In this document: piece after piece, positions 9,811 through 18,808 of the stretch | Layout: each line of letters opens with the position of its first letter | How positions within the stretch are numbered: the first letter of the stretch is position 1 | Assembly: GCF_030655415.1 (NCBI RefSeq) | Contig: NZ_JAURVN010000002.1 | Span: 372,001 to 436,000, forward strand | From: Herminiimonas sp. | Lineage (GTDB): Bacteria; Pseudomonadota; Gammaproteobacteria; Burkholderiales; Burkholderiaceae | Direction: 5' to 3' | Length of the DNA stretch: 64,000 nt | The notes under the pieces: model-generated | The model's input: the letters and a program-made list of their open reading frames with translations, nothing else | Databases searched by the model: none | Told to the model about the DNA's origin: nothing | Position numbers and translations under genes: made by a program

Positions 9811-9893
9811 CCCGAGAGCAGGATTTGTCCTTGCCAAGGATAACCATTTAGCGGCAAAATGCGGCCATCGTCGTCAAACGGAGTTGCATCTCC

Positions 9894-10331
9894 ATGGCAA
9901 AAAACATTCTTTTATTGAACGGCCCGAACCTGAATCTATTGGGTTCGCGCGAGCCTGAGATTTATGGTTCGACCACTTTGGCAGATGTCGAGCGCGCTGC
10001 GCTTGAGCAAGCCAGCAAGGGTGGCGCTAAATTGACTGCCTTCCAGAGCAACCATGAAGGTGCTTTGATAGATCGCATTCAAGCCGCAAAAAAAGAAGGT
10101 ATAGACGCGATCGTGATCAATCCGGGCGGATTAACGCATAGCAGCGTATCATTGCGCGACGCATTGGCCGGTGTGGCGATCCCCTTTGTTGAAGTACACG
10201 TATCGAATATTCATCAGCGCGAAAGTTTTCGCCACCATTCCTATCTGTCCGGCATCGCTGTCGGCGTGATCTGCGGATTAGGTGTTGACGGTTACACAGC
10301 CGCCATCGCATTCGCACTCAAAAAGCTCTAA
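9894..10331 (+). CDS. aroQ: 3-dehydroquinate dehydratase, type II
   Basis: AroQ converts 3-dehydroquinate to 3-dehydroshikimate, the step before AroE (at 2021). The 145-residue length and motifs are those of the dodecameric type II enzyme: [10 protein letters not shown] at the N-terminus, the catalytic-loop tyrosine at Tyr24 (EPEIYG), [16 protein letters not shown] around residue 77-91, and the active-site histidine at His102 ([12 protein letters not shown]). It is followed by accB-accC, the usual betaproteobacterial order aroQ-accB-accC-prmA. Confidence 0.96.
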   Translation: MAKNILLLNGPNLNLLGSREPEIYGSTTLADVERAALEQASKGGAKLTAFQSNHEGALIDRIQAAKKEGIDAIVINPGGLTHSSVSLRDALAGVAIPFVEVHVSNIHQRESFRHHSYLSGIAVGVICGLGVDGYTAAIAFALKKL

Positions 10332-10334
10332 TTT

Positions 10335-10363
10335 CTTCCATTTTCTGGCAAATGCCTTATAAT
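10335..10363 (+). promoter_or_regulatory. Candidate sigma-70 promoter for accBC
   Basis: A perfect -10 hexamer TATAAT at 10358-10363 lies 47 bp before the accB ATG. At a 17-bp spacing the -35 position (10335-10340, CTTCCA) is a poor match, so the assignment rests on the -10 box and its position just after aroQ. Confidence 0.4.
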
Positions 10364-10409
10364 TGCCCGCATCTTTAATCATAAAAATTAAATCTCCAAG
10401 GAATTTCAC

Positions 10410-10871
10410 ATGGATTTACGCAAGCTCAAGACCCTGATTGATTTGGTCGCAGAATCAGATATCGCAGAACTGGAAGTCACCGAAGGCGAAAGCAAAGTTC
10501 GCATCGTCAAGTCCTCGCCAGTCCCGCAAAACCAGGTTGTCATGATGCAGCCGCAAGGTGGCCAGCAGTACGCCCCGGCAGCAGCGCCAGTTGCCGCACC
10601 GGTCGCAGCGGCTGCTCCAGTTGCAGCAGTACCGTCAGGTCATGTCGTCAAATCGCCTATGGTTGGTAGTTTTTATCGTTCCTCCGCTCCAGGCTCACCT
10701 TCGTTCGTCGAAGTTGGCTCGGTAGTTAAAGAAGGCGATACGCTGTGCATTATCGAAGCAATGAAACTGTTGAATGAAATCGATGCAGACGCGTCCGGCG
10801 TCATCAAGGAAATTCTGGTCGAAAATGGTCAGCCAGTTGAGTTCGGTCAGCCGTTATTCATCATTGGCTGA
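10410..10871 (+). CDS. accB: Acetyl-CoA carboxylase biotin carboxyl carrier protein
   Basis: This 153-residue protein carries the biotin that shuttles carboxyl groups between biotin carboxylase (AccC, next gene) and the carboxyltransferase. The N-terminal helix region ([20 protein letters not shown]) and the flexible Ala/Pro/Val linker (residues 55-75) precede the biotinyl domain. The biotinylation site is EAMKLLNEI with the modified lysine at residue 119, and the thumb loop [18 protein letters not shown] is present. The ribosome site AAGGAA is suitably spaced. accC follows after 93 bp, as in most proteobacteria. Confidence 0.97.
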   Translation: MDLRKLKTLIDLVAESDIAELEVTEGESKVRIVKSSPVPQNQVVMMQPQGGQQYAPAAAPVAAPVAAAAPVAAVPSGHVVKSPMVGSFYRSSAPGSPSFVEVGSVVKEGDTLCIIEAMKLLNEIDADASGVIKEILVENGQPVEFGQPLFIIG

Positions 10872-10964
10872 GATTGAAATCAGGGAGCCTGGCAGCCATG
10901 CCGCTCCCGCTTTCAAGCCGGTTGATTTGATTCCATCCTTATAACGACGAGTCCCGTTCCCACT

Positions 10965-12329
10965 ATGTTTGAAAAAATTCTCATTGCCAATCGCGGTGAA
11001 ATCGCGCTCCGTATCCAGCGCGCTTGCCGAGAAATGGGCATCAAAACCGTGGTCGTCCATTCCGAGGCTGACCGCGACGCCAAGTACGTCAAGCTGGCCG
11101 ACGAATCAGTCTGTATTGGCCCTGCACCATCCGCACTCAGCTACCTGAACATGCCAGCGATCATCAGCGCGGCAGAAGTCACCGATGCTGAAGCAATCCA
11201 TCCTGGCTACGGCTTTCTGTCTGAAAACGCCGACTTTGCAGAACGCGTAGAGCAATCCGGCTTTGTCTTTATCGGTCCGCGCTCAGAATCAATTCGCATG
11301 ATGGGCGACAAAGTGTCGGCCAAACAGGCCATGATCAAAGCAGGCGTGCCCTGCGTGCCGGGTTCAGAAGGCGCATTGCCGGACGATACCAAGGTCATCA
11401 TTCAAACTGCACGCCAAATCGGCTATCCAGTCATCATCAAGGCAGCTGGCGGCGGTGGCGGACGCGGTATGCGCGTGGTGCATACCGAAGCCGCATTGTT
11501 GAACGCAGTGACAATGACAAAAGCGGAAGCCGGTGCTGCATTCGGCAATCCTGAAGTCTATATGGAGAAGTATCTGGAAAATCCACGTCACGTGGAAATC
11601 CAGATTCTGGCCGATGAACACAAGAATGCAATCTGGTTAGGTGAACGCGATTGCTCTATGCAACGTCGTCATCAAAAAGTACTGGAAGAAGCACCAGCAC
11701 CAGGCATTCCACGCAAAACCATAGAACGCATAGGCGATCGTTGCGCAGAAGCTTGCCGCAAAATGGGTTATCGCGGCGCAGGTACGTTTGAATTCCTGTA
11801 CGAAAACGGCGAGTTCTATTTCATCGAAATGAATACCCGCGTACAAGTTGAGCATCCGGTCACAGAAATGATTACCGGCATCGACATCGTGCAAGAACAA
11901 ATCCGTATCGCTGCTGGCGAAAAATTACGTTACCGCCAACGCGACATCGTGTTGAACGGCCACGCAATTGAATGCCGTATCAATGCTGAAGACCCGTTCA
12001 AGTTCACACCATCGCCAGGCAAGATCATTTCCTGGCATGCACCTGGCGGTCCAGGCATTCGTGTCGACTCGCACGCTTATGCCGGTTACTACGTTCCGCC
12101 AAACTACGATTCGATGGTGGGCAAAGTGATTTCTTATGGCGCCACCCGTGAACAGGCAATCAAGCGCATGCAAATCGCCTTGTCTGAAATGGTGGTCGAG
12201 GGCATCCTCACCAACATTCCTTTGCATCGTGAGTTGATGGTGGATGCACGCTTCATCGAAGGCGGCACCAACATCCATTACCTGGAACAAAAGCTGGCGG
12301 AAAAACCGGACTTGTCGAAAAAAGGATAA
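10965..12329 (+). CDS. accC: Acetyl-CoA carboxylase, biotin carboxylase subunit
   Basis: AccC carboxylates the biotin on AccB using ATP and bicarbonate, the first half-reaction of malonyl-CoA formation. The 454-residue protein has the full ATP-grasp layout: N-terminal [35 protein letters not shown], the glycine-rich ATP lid [14 protein letters not shown] near residue 160, [11 protein letters not shown], and the [14 protein letters not shown] active-site block near residue 290. Length is normal. It forms an operon with accB; a strong stem-loop lies downstream. Confidence 0.97.
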   Translation: MFEKILIANRGEIALRIQRACREMGIKTVVVHSEADRDAKYVKLADESVCIGPAPSALSYLNMPAIISAAEVTDAEAIHPGYGFLSENADFAERVEQSGFVFIGPRSESIRMMGDKVSAKQAMIKAGVPCVPGSEGALPDDTKVIIQTARQIGYPVIIKAAGGGGGRGMRVVHTEAALLNAVTMTKAEAGAAFGNPEVYMEKYLENPRHVEIQILADEHKNAIWLGERDCSMQRRHQKVLEEAPAPGIPRKTIERIGDRCAEACRKMGYRGAGTFEFLYENGEFYFIEMNTRVQVEHPVTEMITGIDIVQEQIRIAAGEKLRYRQRDIVLNGHAIECRINAEDPFKFTPSPGKIISWHAPGGPGIRVDSHAYAGYYVPPNYDSMVGKVISYGATREQAIKRMQIALSEMVVEGILTNIPLHRELMVDARFIEGGTNIHYLEQKLAEKPDLSKKG

Positions 12330-12372
12330 TCGACGGACGCAAGCTCCTCGATTTCCAGTCAATACGCCGGAA

Positions 12373-12407
12373 TGGCCGTAACCACAGCGACGCTGTTGTT
12401 ACGGCCA
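12373..12407 (+). terminator. Strong stem-loop between accC and prmA
   Basis: Arms TGGCCGTAAC (12373-12382) and GTTACGGCCA (12398-12407) pair perfectly, and ACAGCG/CGCTGT extend the stem inside to a very small loop. The following sequence (GTATCATTTAAAA) has only a weak T-run. It could be an intrinsic terminator for accBC or an mRNA-stabilising hairpin. Being symmetrical, it could act on either strand. Confidence 0.5.
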
Positions 12408-12488
12408 GTATCATTTAAAATCCATCATCCTGCCGACTCAGGCATCTAGCCAATATAATAGGCTGCACCATAATTCATTGAGGTATTC

Positions 12489-13421
12489 ATGAGCTGGACC
12501 GAAATTGTCATCGAAGTCGCCCGTACGCATGCGGAATCCCTATCCGATGCATTGATGGACGCCGGTGCATTATCGGTCTCGGTAGAAGATGCGGATTTCG
12601 GCACTGATGCAGAACAACCGCTGTTTGGCGAACCCGGCATGGAACCGAAAGAAGCGGCGTGGGAAAACAGTCGTGTCGTCGCGTTAACATCCGCAGACGC
12701 AGACCAAGCTGCAATCGTCGTTGCTGCAGCCAGCGTCGTTGGCTTGGCTGCCAGCGATGTGAAATTCACCTTGCGCAAAGTTGAAGATCAGGATTGGGTA
12801 CGTTTAACCCAATCGCAGTTTGAGCCGATTCATATAGGCAAAAATATCTGGGTTGTCCCTAGCTGGCACGATGCCCCCGATCCAGATGCTCTGGTGCTCG
12901 AACTCGATCCCGGCCTGGCCTTCGGCACAGGCAGTCATCCAACTACTCGCCTTTGTATGGAATGGCTGGAAGCGAATGCTCCAGTCGATTTGACCGTGCT
13001 CGACTACGGCTGCGGTTCAGGCATTTTGGCGATGGTTGCCAAAAAACTCGGTGCAGAAAAAGTCGTCGGCATCGACATTGATCCGCAAGCAATTGAATCC
13101 GCCATATTCAATACCGAACGTAATCGTTGCGAAGTCGCGTATTACCTGCCGGATGATTTTGCAGAATCTGGCCACGCGCATACCTTTGACGTCGTCGTCG
13201 CCAACATCCTCGCCAATCCATTAAAACTGATGGCGCCTATGCTGGCCGGACGCGTCAATCCTGGTGGTCAATTGGTATTGTCAGGCGTGCTCGCTACGCA
13301 AGTTGATGAAGTGACCGCAGCCTATGCGCCCTTCCTTAAACTGACGGTGTGGAAAGAGCATGAAGGCTGGGTCGCTTTGGCCGGCCGCTCATCTTCTGCT
13401 ACACAGTCGTCAGCCAGCTAA
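12489..13421 (+). CDS. prmA: Ribosomal protein L11 methyltransferase
   Basis: PrmA trimethylates ribosomal protein L11 using S-adenosylmethionine. The 310-residue protein has the N-terminal substrate-recognition domain, a linker, and a Rossmann methyltransferase core. The SAM motif is [11 protein letters not shown] at residues 170-180, preceded by the family block [22 protein letters not shown], and the post-motif [10 protein letters not shown] is present. A -10-like TATAAT at 12454-12459 lies 30 bp upstream of the ATG. The position after accBC is conserved in Burkholderiales. Confidence 0.95.
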   Translation: MSWTEIVIEVARTHAESLSDALMDAGALSVSVEDADFGTDAEQPLFGEPGMEPKEAAWENSRVVALTSADADQAAIVVAAASVVGLAASDVKFTLRKVEDQDWVRLTQSQFEPIHIGKNIWVVPSWHDAPDPDALVLELDPGLAFGTGSHPTTRLCMEWLEANAPVDLTVLDYGCGSGILAMVAKKLGAEKVVGIDIDPQAIESAIFNTERNRCEVAYYLPDDFAESGHAHTFDVVVANILANPLKLMAPMLAGRVNPGGQLVLSGVLATQVDEVTAAYAPFLKLTVWKEHEGWVALAGRSSSATQSSAS

Positions 13422-13432
13422 TAGCAAACGCC

Positions 13433-14662
13433 ATGGCACTCGCGACGCAATGTCCCCACTGCCAAACGACGTTCCGCGTCGTACATGACCAATTGAAGTT
13501 GCGCGCAGGCTTGGTACGCTGCGGCCACTGCAAAGAAATTTTCAACGGCATCGAGCATTTACTGCCGCCACCAGATGTAGAACCAATAAAACAGGCAGCG
13601 ACTGCTGCCGAACCAGCCGCTTTCGAAGCTGCAAGTATTGCCTCTGCTCCCGCGGAATTCAGCGTTGCACAAACTACCGACGAGTCGATGCCAGGCGCAG
13701 AAGCTTTCTATGCTGTCGATACTACTGCGCCTGATACGACAACTGTCGCGGAAGACGAGATTCGAGAAGAAGCGAATCACACTCCTAGCGACCACATCGA
13801 TTTCGATATTCCCGAACCATTCGAGCCGGAAATCGATAGCAAGCCGGAACAACAGACAGAACCCGAAGTAATAAAACGCGAAGATCCTTTGCAGCGCATG
13901 ACGCTGGTCGATTTCACGCGCGAATATCCGGAAGAAAACTCCAGTACGGCCCAGGCAAACACAGCCGGGCAAGAACTCAGCAATGCAGAAGATGGCCCGG
14001 CTTTCGATACGAACAGCAAGGATGATCTCGACGAAGCGATCGAGGACTTGCAACGCAAACCTTGGCGCAGCAACAAAAAGTCGGCTAAGGGAAAAGCCAG
14101 CAGTATTCAGGAAGAAGACACCGAATCGTTTGACGACGATGAGCCGACCTTCGTTAAACGTGGCCGCCGCAATCAGCGCTTGGGCAGAAAAGTGCGTATC
14201 GCGCTCGGCATCGCCTGCTTTGTTTTATTGATTGCAGCGCTGGTGCAAGGGACGTATGTATTCCGCAATCAAATCGCCGGCATGTTCCCGCAGGCCAAAC
14301 CATTTTTGACGCAAATGTGTGATGTGATTGCCTGCCGCATAGACCTGCCTGCGCAAATTGCTTCGGTTTCAATTGAATCCAGCGAGCTGCAAACTCTTGC
14401 CGAAAACAAGGAATCGTTTGTACTCACTACGCTGCTACGCAATTACAGCGACACGCTGCAAGCATGGCCGCACATCGAGCTGACCTTGAACGATGCAAAT
14501 GAGAAGCCGCTCTTGCGCCGCGTTTTCAAACCCGCTGACTATTTGAGCGAAAGTGAAATACGCAAAGGCTTTGCCGCAAGTAGCGAACACAGCGTCAAAC
14601 TGTCTTTTGAACTGGCACAGATCAAGGCATCCGGCTATCGCGTGTACTTGTTTTATCCTTGA
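13433..14662 (+). CDS. Zinc-ribbon, DUF3426-domain membrane protein
   Basis: The 409-residue protein starts with an MJ0042-type zinc ribbon (CPHC at residues 7-10 and CGHC at about 31-34). A long acidic, low-complexity region follows (residues 50-230, rich in Glu, Asp, Thr). One membrane helix (about 255-275, IALGIACFVLLIAALV) and a C-terminal DUF3426 domain complete it, with a CDVIACRIDLP cysteine pair. Such proteins follow prmA in many betaproteobacteria; function is unknown. The ribbon would be cytoplasmic and the DUF3426 domain periplasmic. It starts 11 bp after prmA, so cotranscription is likely. Confidence 0.85.
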   Translation: MALATQCPHCQTTFRVVHDQLKLRAGLVRCGHCKEIFNGIEHLLPPPDVEPIKQAATAAEPAAFEAASIASAPAEFSVAQTTDESMPGAEAFYAVDTTAPDTTTVAEDEIREEANHTPSDHIDFDIPEPFEPEIDSKPEQQTEPEVIKREDPLQRMTLVDFTREYPEENSSTAQANTAGQELSNAEDGPAFDTNSKDDLDEAIEDLQRKPWRSNKKSAKGKASSIQEEDTESFDDDEPTFVKRGRRNQRLGRKVRIALGIACFVLLIAALVQGTYVFRNQIAGMFPQAKPFLTQMCDVIACRIDLPAQIASVSIESSELQTLAENKESFVLTTLLRNYSDTLQAWPHIELTLNDANEKPLLRRVFKPADYLSESEIRKGFAASSEHSVKLSFELAQIKASGYRVYLFYP

Positions 14663-14818
14663 GCATGCGATCTGCTTGACGATGTGAGCGCTGACGCAGG
14701 GTCACTTTTAGCTAGTCTTTAAATTTTTTTGTCCAGGCCAACAATCACTCCACAAAACAAGCACGGTGTATGATGGCGACCAATTTCCTATTCCCATTGA
14801 TTTTTATAAATTAAGCCC

Positions 14819-15751
14819 ATGAAATCACTCATCTGCGGTTCCCTCGCCTTCGATACGATCATGTTGTTCCAAAGCCGTTTTTCCGAAGCGCTGCTGGCGG
14901 ACCAACTGCATAAAATCAATGTGTGCTTTTTTGTTCCTGAAATGCGCCGCGAGTTCGGCGGTTGTGCTGGGAACATCGCGTATAACCTGAAGCTGCTCGG
15001 CGGCGATCCGTTGATCATGGCAACCATCGGTCAAGATGGCGCGACCTATCGCGCGCACCTGGAGAAATTACAGATTTCTCAGCAGTGCATCAAAACCATA
15101 GATACGTCTTACACCGGCCAGGCATTCATCACGACCGATACCGACAGTAATCAGATCACGGCATTTCACCCAGGCGCGATGACCTTCGCGCACGAAAATA
15201 CAGTGGCAGAAGCGGGCGACATCGCGATCGCGATCATTGCACCGGATGGCCGCGACGGCATGCTGCAGCATGCGCAACAATGCGCGGACTTGAACGTACC
15301 GTTCATTTTTGATCCAGGCCAAGGTTTGCCTATGTTTAACGGCGACGAACTGAAACAGTTCATCGACCTGGCGACCTATGTTGCAGTGAATGATTACGAA
15401 GCAGAATTATTGACAGAGCGCACTGGCTTGTCGCTGGCGCAAATTGCAGAACGCGTATCAGCGTTGGTGGTGACACGCGGCGAACAAGGTGCAGATATTT
15501 TCACCGGCGGTGAACATCTGGCGATCCCTTGTGTGAAAGTGGATAAAGTCGTGGACCCAACCGGTTGCGGCGATGCCTTCCGTGCTGGTATGTTGTTCGG
15601 CTTGACCAACAATCTGGATTGGGCAACGACGGGACGTTTGGCCAGTCTGATGGGTTCGATCAAAATCACCCATCAAGGCCCGCAAAACCACGTCTTGTCA
15701 CGCGCAGAAATCGAAGACCGCTTCCATCAGGCGTTCGGCTATGGTTTCTGA
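14819..15751 (+). CDS. PfkB-family carbohydrate/nucleoside kinase
   Basis: The 310-residue protein belongs to the ribokinase/PfkB family. The N-terminal signature is the glycine-rich segment GGCAGNIAYNLKLLGGDP, and the C-terminal signature DPTGCGDAFRAGM, holding the catalytic aspartate and anion hole, is at residues 246-258. VTRGEQGADIF precedes it. It resembles the adenosine-kinase/sugar-kinase branch annotated in Burkholderiales as carbohydrate kinase, but the substrate cannot be read from the sequence. It stands alone, convergent with yggT. Confidence 0.88.
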   Translation: MKSLICGSLAFDTIMLFQSRFSEALLADQLHKINVCFFVPEMRREFGGCAGNIAYNLKLLGGDPLIMATIGQDGATYRAHLEKLQISQQCIKTIDTSYTGQAFITTDTDSNQITAFHPGAMTFAHENTVAEAGDIAIAIIAPDGRDGMLQHAQQCADLNVPFIFDPGQGLPMFNGDELKQFIDLATYVAVNDYEAELLTERTGLSLAQIAERVSALVVTRGEQGADIFTGGEHLAIPCVKVDKVVDPTGCGDAFRAGMLFGLTNNLDWATTGRLASLMGSIKITHQGPQNHVLSRAEIEDRFHQAFGYGF

Positions 15752-15758
15752 TATTGAA

Positions 15759-15806
15759 TCTCAGATAGGTTCTAAGATTGACTCCAGGATAGCTTCCTAG
15801 ATCGAT
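15759..15806. repeat. Degenerate 24-bp direct repeat, two units
   Basis: Two adjacent 24-bp units (15759-15782 and 15783-15806) agree at 16 of 24 positions, with a shared core of GATAG-TTC followed by AGAT. They lie in the short gap between the convergent PfkB kinase and yggT genes. No protein or RNA role is apparent. Confidence 0.4.
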
Positions 15807-15861
15807 CATAAGATGTAATTCTGCTGGAGGCGCTCAGCCGTCAGCAGATATCTCAAAACTT

Positions 15862-16404
15862 TTACAGCAGTGACGCCACGATAGTCGTCACCAGTTCAAT
15901 CGCAATACGCAGCAATATCAAAGCCACCAGCGGCGACAAATCGATAGTACCCAGCAGGGGCACTATCCGGCGCAAAGGTCGCATCAGCGGATCATTCAGC
16001 GCGCGTACAAACGGTGCCAATGGTGCATGTGGATTGACCCAGCTGAAGATCACTTCAATCAGTAACAAACCAATCAGACCGTACAGCGCCCAATGACAAA
16101 TACGCAGAATTGTCAGCAGTAAGATCGCATGTGGTTCAAAGCCGCCACGCAACCAAACTTCAACCGCAGTGGCGAGCAACGCAACCAGGAATGCACCTAT
16201 CAAGCTGGCCCAATCGTAGCCACCAGTACCCGGCAATACGCGACGCAAAGGCCGCACCAGCCAATCCGTCAACTGATAAACAAATTGCGCAATTTCCATC
16301 GGTGGACGCACGCGCACTGCCTGCATCCAAAATCTGAGTAACAAGGCACCCGCCAATACGATGGCGACGGTATCAATAATCAGCGTAAATATACTGTCCA
16401 GCAC
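15862..16404 (-). CDS. yggT: YggT-family integral membrane protein
   Basis: The 180-residue protein contains two YGGT modules, each ending in a repeated basic-proline motif: VRPLRRVLPGTGGYD near residue 51 and MRPLRRIVPLLGTIDLSPL near residue 140. Four or more hydrophobic helices are visible. Related proteins are linked to cell shape, division or osmotic stress. The start is GTG at 16404 behind a strong ribosome site (GGAG). That leader directly abuts the terminator of the histone-like gene, so expression must come from read-through or from a promoter inside the upstream gene. Confidence 0.9.
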   Translation of the reverse strand: MLDSIFTLIIDTVAIVLAGALLLRFWMQAVRVRPPMEIAQFVYQLTDWLVRPLRRVLPGTGGYDWASLIGAFLVALLATAVEVWLRGGFEPHAILLLTILRICHWALYGLIGLLLIEVIFSWVNPHAPLAPFVRALNDPLMRPLRRIVPLLGTIDLSPLVALILLRIAIELVTTIVASLL

Positions 16405-16416
16405 AAAGACTCCTTC

Positions 16417-16453
16417 AAAAAAAAACCGCTGTGCGACCTAAGCCACACAGCGG
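16417..16453 (-). terminator. Intrinsic terminator of the histone-like gene
   Basis: Arms CCGCTGTG and CACAGCGG (16426-16453) form an 8-bp stem with a 12-nt loop. Reading on the minus strand, an uninterrupted run of nine T residues follows (16425-16417). The structure is a textbook rho-independent terminator. It ends only a few bases before the ribosome site of yggT. Confidence 0.88.
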
Positions 16454-16496
16454 ATTGTGCCTGAATTTAATCAGGCGCACCCAAGCGAACCTGGAT

Positions 16497-17156
16497 TTAC
16501 GGACGAGTGCCCGTTGGAAACGGCCAAGCCGCTGCCGGGTTCAATACCGTTTTTACCGCAGGTGCTGCCACTGCTGCTGGCTTAGCTGCAGGCTTTTTAG
16601 GCGCTGCTTTTTTAGCTGCAGGTTTTTTAGCGACGACTTTTTTAGCTACTGGCTTTTTAGCCGCAACTTTTTTAGCTGCAGGCTTCTTAGCTGCTGCTTT
16701 TTTAGCGACGACTTTCTTGACCGCTTTTTTAGCTACAGGCTTTTTAGCTGCTGCTTTTTTAGCCGCAGGCTTTTTAGCTGCTGCTTTTTTTACGACTTTT
16801 TTTGCCGCTTTTTTGGCGACCGGTTTTTTAGCTGCTGCTTTTTTAGCGACGACTTTCTTGACCGCTTTTTTAGCAACTGCTTTTTTTGCCGCTTTTTTTA
16901 CTACTTTTTTAGCGACTACTTTTTTAGCGACGACTTTCTTGACCGCTTTTTTAGCAACTGCTTTTTTTACCGCTTTTTTAGCGACGACTTTCTTAACCGC
17001 TTTTTTAGCAACTGCTTTTTTCGCTACTGGCTTCTTGGCGACTGCCTTTTTAGCCACTGGCTTTTTAGCTGCTGCTTTTTTAGCGACAGGTTTTTTAGCT
17101 ACTGCTTTTTTGGCGGCCGGTTTCTTGGCTGCTGATTTTTTTGCTGCTGTTGCCAT
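16497..17156 (-). CDS. Histone H1-like Lys/Ala-rich nucleoid protein
   Basis: The 219-residue product is almost entirely built from repeats of [14 protein letters not shown] type, giving a highly basic, Ala/Lys/Val/Pro composition typical of eukaryotic H1-tail-like proteins of Burkholderiales (related in composition to AlgP/AlgR3 and BpH1). The repeats span about residues 5-190. The C-terminus ends with a non-repetitive tail, [16 protein letters not shown], conserved in this group. It probably binds DNA non-specifically and affects nucleoid packing. A ribosome site AAGGAG precedes the ATG. The repetitive DNA makes the copy number prone to change. Confidence 0.85.
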   Translation of the reverse strand: MATAAKKSAAKKPAAKKAVAKKPVAKKAAAKKPVAKKAVAKKPVAKKAVAKKAVKKVVAKKAVKKAVAKKAVKKVVAKKVVAKKVVKKAAKKAVAKKAVKKVVAKKAAAKKPVAKKAAKKVVKKAAAKKPAAKKAAAKKPVAKKAVKKVVAKKAAAKKPAAKKVAAKKPVAKKVVAKKPAAKKAAPKKPAAKPAAVAAPAVKTVLNPAAAWPFPTGTRP

Positions 17157-17204
17157 TTTGTTTCTCCTTCACGTGATGGAAAAAATCAAGCTTCTATTGG
17201 AAAC

Positions 17205-17234
17205 CCGCCGATTCCATCGCGATGGAATCGGCGG
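17205..17234. repeat. Perfect 30-bp palindrome upstream of the histone-like gene
   Basis: The 15-bp arm CCGCCGATTCCATCG is followed directly by its exact reverse complement, with no loop. The palindrome ends 49 bp before the ATG of the histone-like gene. No T-run follows on either strand, so it is not a normal intrinsic terminator. An operator for a dimeric regulator, or an mRNA-leader hairpin, are the simplest explanations. Confidence 0.75.
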
Positions 17235-17371
17235 ATTATTCATCGGCACAAGCGTACTCTTGCTTGCGCTAATGAATTTGGCACCAGCTGAACTGCTGCA
17301 TCCCCTCACTTATGCAGCACTTCAGCCTTACATGACTATGCGTATTTCGTAGCGACGCTACTGCATTAGCC

Positions 17372-17398
17372 AAAAAAAACGCCAGCACTCATGCCGGC
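17372..17398 (-). terminator. Second intrinsic terminator behind nrdB
   Basis: On the minus strand GCCGGC (17398-17393) pairs with GCTGGC (17386-17381), with one G-U pair, across a 6-nt loop. A run of eight T follows at 17379-17372. It lies downstream of the first terminator and probably serves as a back-up stop for nrdAB transcripts. Confidence 0.75.
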
Positions 17399-17431
17399 AT
17401 TGGAATTCTGTTTCAGAAAAAACAAACCTTT

Positions 17432-17479
17432 TTTAAAAGAAAAAGCCGCCACACCTGACTGAATCAGGTGGTGCGGCTT
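17432..17479 (-). terminator. Intrinsic terminator of nrdB
   Basis: A 16-bp stem with one two-base mismatch is formed by 17443-17458 and 17464-17479 (outer AAGCCGC/GCGGCTT, inner ACCTGA/TCAGGT). On the minus strand it runs into a TTTTTCTTTT tract. It is 121 bp beyond the nrdB stop codon. Confidence 0.85.
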
Positions 17480-17599
17480 GAGCAGATGAGATCTTATAGG
17501 TCTTCTACTGTTCATTAAATTTGGTTGTTGCCTTTCCTGTTTTTGCAGTCTTGTGATTCATATTTATGCGACTGCATTTTAAGGTGCTGCTCAACTTGT

Positions 17600-18808
17600 T
17601 CATTCCCAGTTGAGCGCGCCACCGGTCTGGTATTCGATGACACGTGTCTCAAAAAAGTTGCGCTCTTTTTTCAGATCGATCATTTCGCTCATCCAAGGGA
17701 AAGGGTTTTCCTCTTGTTCGAACATCGGCTCCAAACCGATTTGTTGTGCGCGACGATTTGCGATGAATCTCAAATAGCCTTTGAACATCGGAGCATTCAA
17801 TCCAAGCACTCCACGCGGCATTGTATCCTCTGCGTAACGATATTCCAACTCTACTGCGCGTAAAAACAACGCTTTGATTTCTTCGCGAAATTGCGGCGTC
17901 CACAAATGCGGATTTTCGAGCTTGATCGTATTGATCAAATCGATACCGAAATTACAGTGCATCGATTCATCACGCAAAATATATTGATACTGTTCTGCTG
18001 CGCCCATCATTTTATTTTGACGACCGAGCGCGAGGATTTGTGCGAAGCCGACATAGAAGAACAAGCCTTCCATCAGACACGCAAACACGATCAGCGAACG
18101 CAATAATGTTTGATCGTTTTCTGTCGTGCCAGTCGTGAAATGCGGATCTGTCAGCACATCGATAAACGGAATCAGGAATTGATCCTTGTCACGGATCGAT
18201 TCGATTTCGTTGTAGGCGTTGAAGATTTCGCCTTCGTCGAGACCCAGCGATTCCACGATGTATTGATACGCGTGCGTATGGATTGCTTCTTCAAACGCTT
18301 GACGCAACAGGTACTGGCGGCATTCAGGCGCAGTGATGTGGCGATAAGTACCGAGCACGATATTGTTGGCGGCCAGCGAATCGGCTGTAACGAAAAACCC
18401 GAGATTGCGCTTAACCAAGCGGCGTTCATCATCGGTCAAACCATTAGGATTTTTCCACAGCTCGATGTCGCGCTGCATGTTGATTTCTTGCGGCATCCAG
18501 TGATTTGCGCAACCAGCCAAATACTTGTCCCATGCCCATTTGTATTTAAACGGGACCAATTGGTTGACGTCGGTCTGGCCGTTGATGATGCGCTTGTCGG
18601 CGGCTTTGACGCGCCGTGCCGCCGGCGCAGCAGCACGGGTTTGGGCGGAAGTCAAAGCGCTGTCGTCAAGCATGCGTGGCGCCGCTTGGGACTGTTGTAA
18701 AGAAAGAGGCGGAAGCGCCATCGAGCGGCCTTCGGGCAAGCCGCCGCTCAAAGAGTTTTGCAACGATGGTTTAGTTTCTTCGTCCCAGGTCAACATAGAT
18801 GTTTCCAA
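17600..18808 (-). CDS. nrdB: Ribonucleotide reductase class Ia, beta subunit
   Basis: NrdB holds the di-iron/tyrosyl-radical cofactor that starts nucleotide reduction in NrdA. The 402-residue protein has an N-terminal extension of about 85 residues, then the R2 core. Iron ligands appear in [13 protein letters not shown] (Glu174, His177) and in [14 protein letters not shown]. The C-terminal tail that docks in NrdA ends [13 protein letters not shown]. The gene lies 120 bp downstream of nrdA on the same strand and is followed by two terminators. Its codon use is that of the left block, unlike nrdA beside it: the pair straddles the composition break. Confidence 0.96.
   Translation of the reverse strand: METSMLTWDEETKPSLQNSLSGGLPEGRSMALPPLSLQQSQAAPRMLDDSALTSAQTRAAAPAARRVKAADKRIINGQTDVNQLVPFKYKWAWDKYLAGCANHWMPQEINMQRDIELWKNPNGLTDDERRLVKRNLGFFVTADSLAANNIVLGTYRHITAPECRQYLLRQAFEEAIHTHAYQYIVESLGLDEGEIFNAYNEIESIRDKDQFLIPFIDVLTDPHFTTGTTENDQTLLRSLIVFACLMEGLFFYVGFAQILALGRQNKMMGAAEQYQYILRDESMHCNFGIDLINTIKLENPHLWTPQFREEIKALFLRAVELEYRYAEDTMPRGVLGLNAPMFKGYLRFIANRRAQQIGLEPMFEQEENPFPWMSEMIDLKKERNFFETRVIEYQTGGALNWE

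Larger units (their letters stand above)
17157..17599. other. Intergenic region between nrdB and the histone-like gene
   Basis: No gene is visible in these 443 bp. The stretch contains, from high to low coordinate, two minus-strand intrinsic terminators behind nrdB (listed separately) and then a perfect 30-bp palindrome close to the histone-like gene start. The promoter of the histone-like gene must lie here. I could not identify a convincing -35/-10 pair. Confidence 0.6.

Noticed and set aside
16530..17140. CRISPR-like array or tandem non-coding repeats
   Set aside because: The repeats are short and in frame, encoding the Lys/Ala-rich protein, with no spacers.
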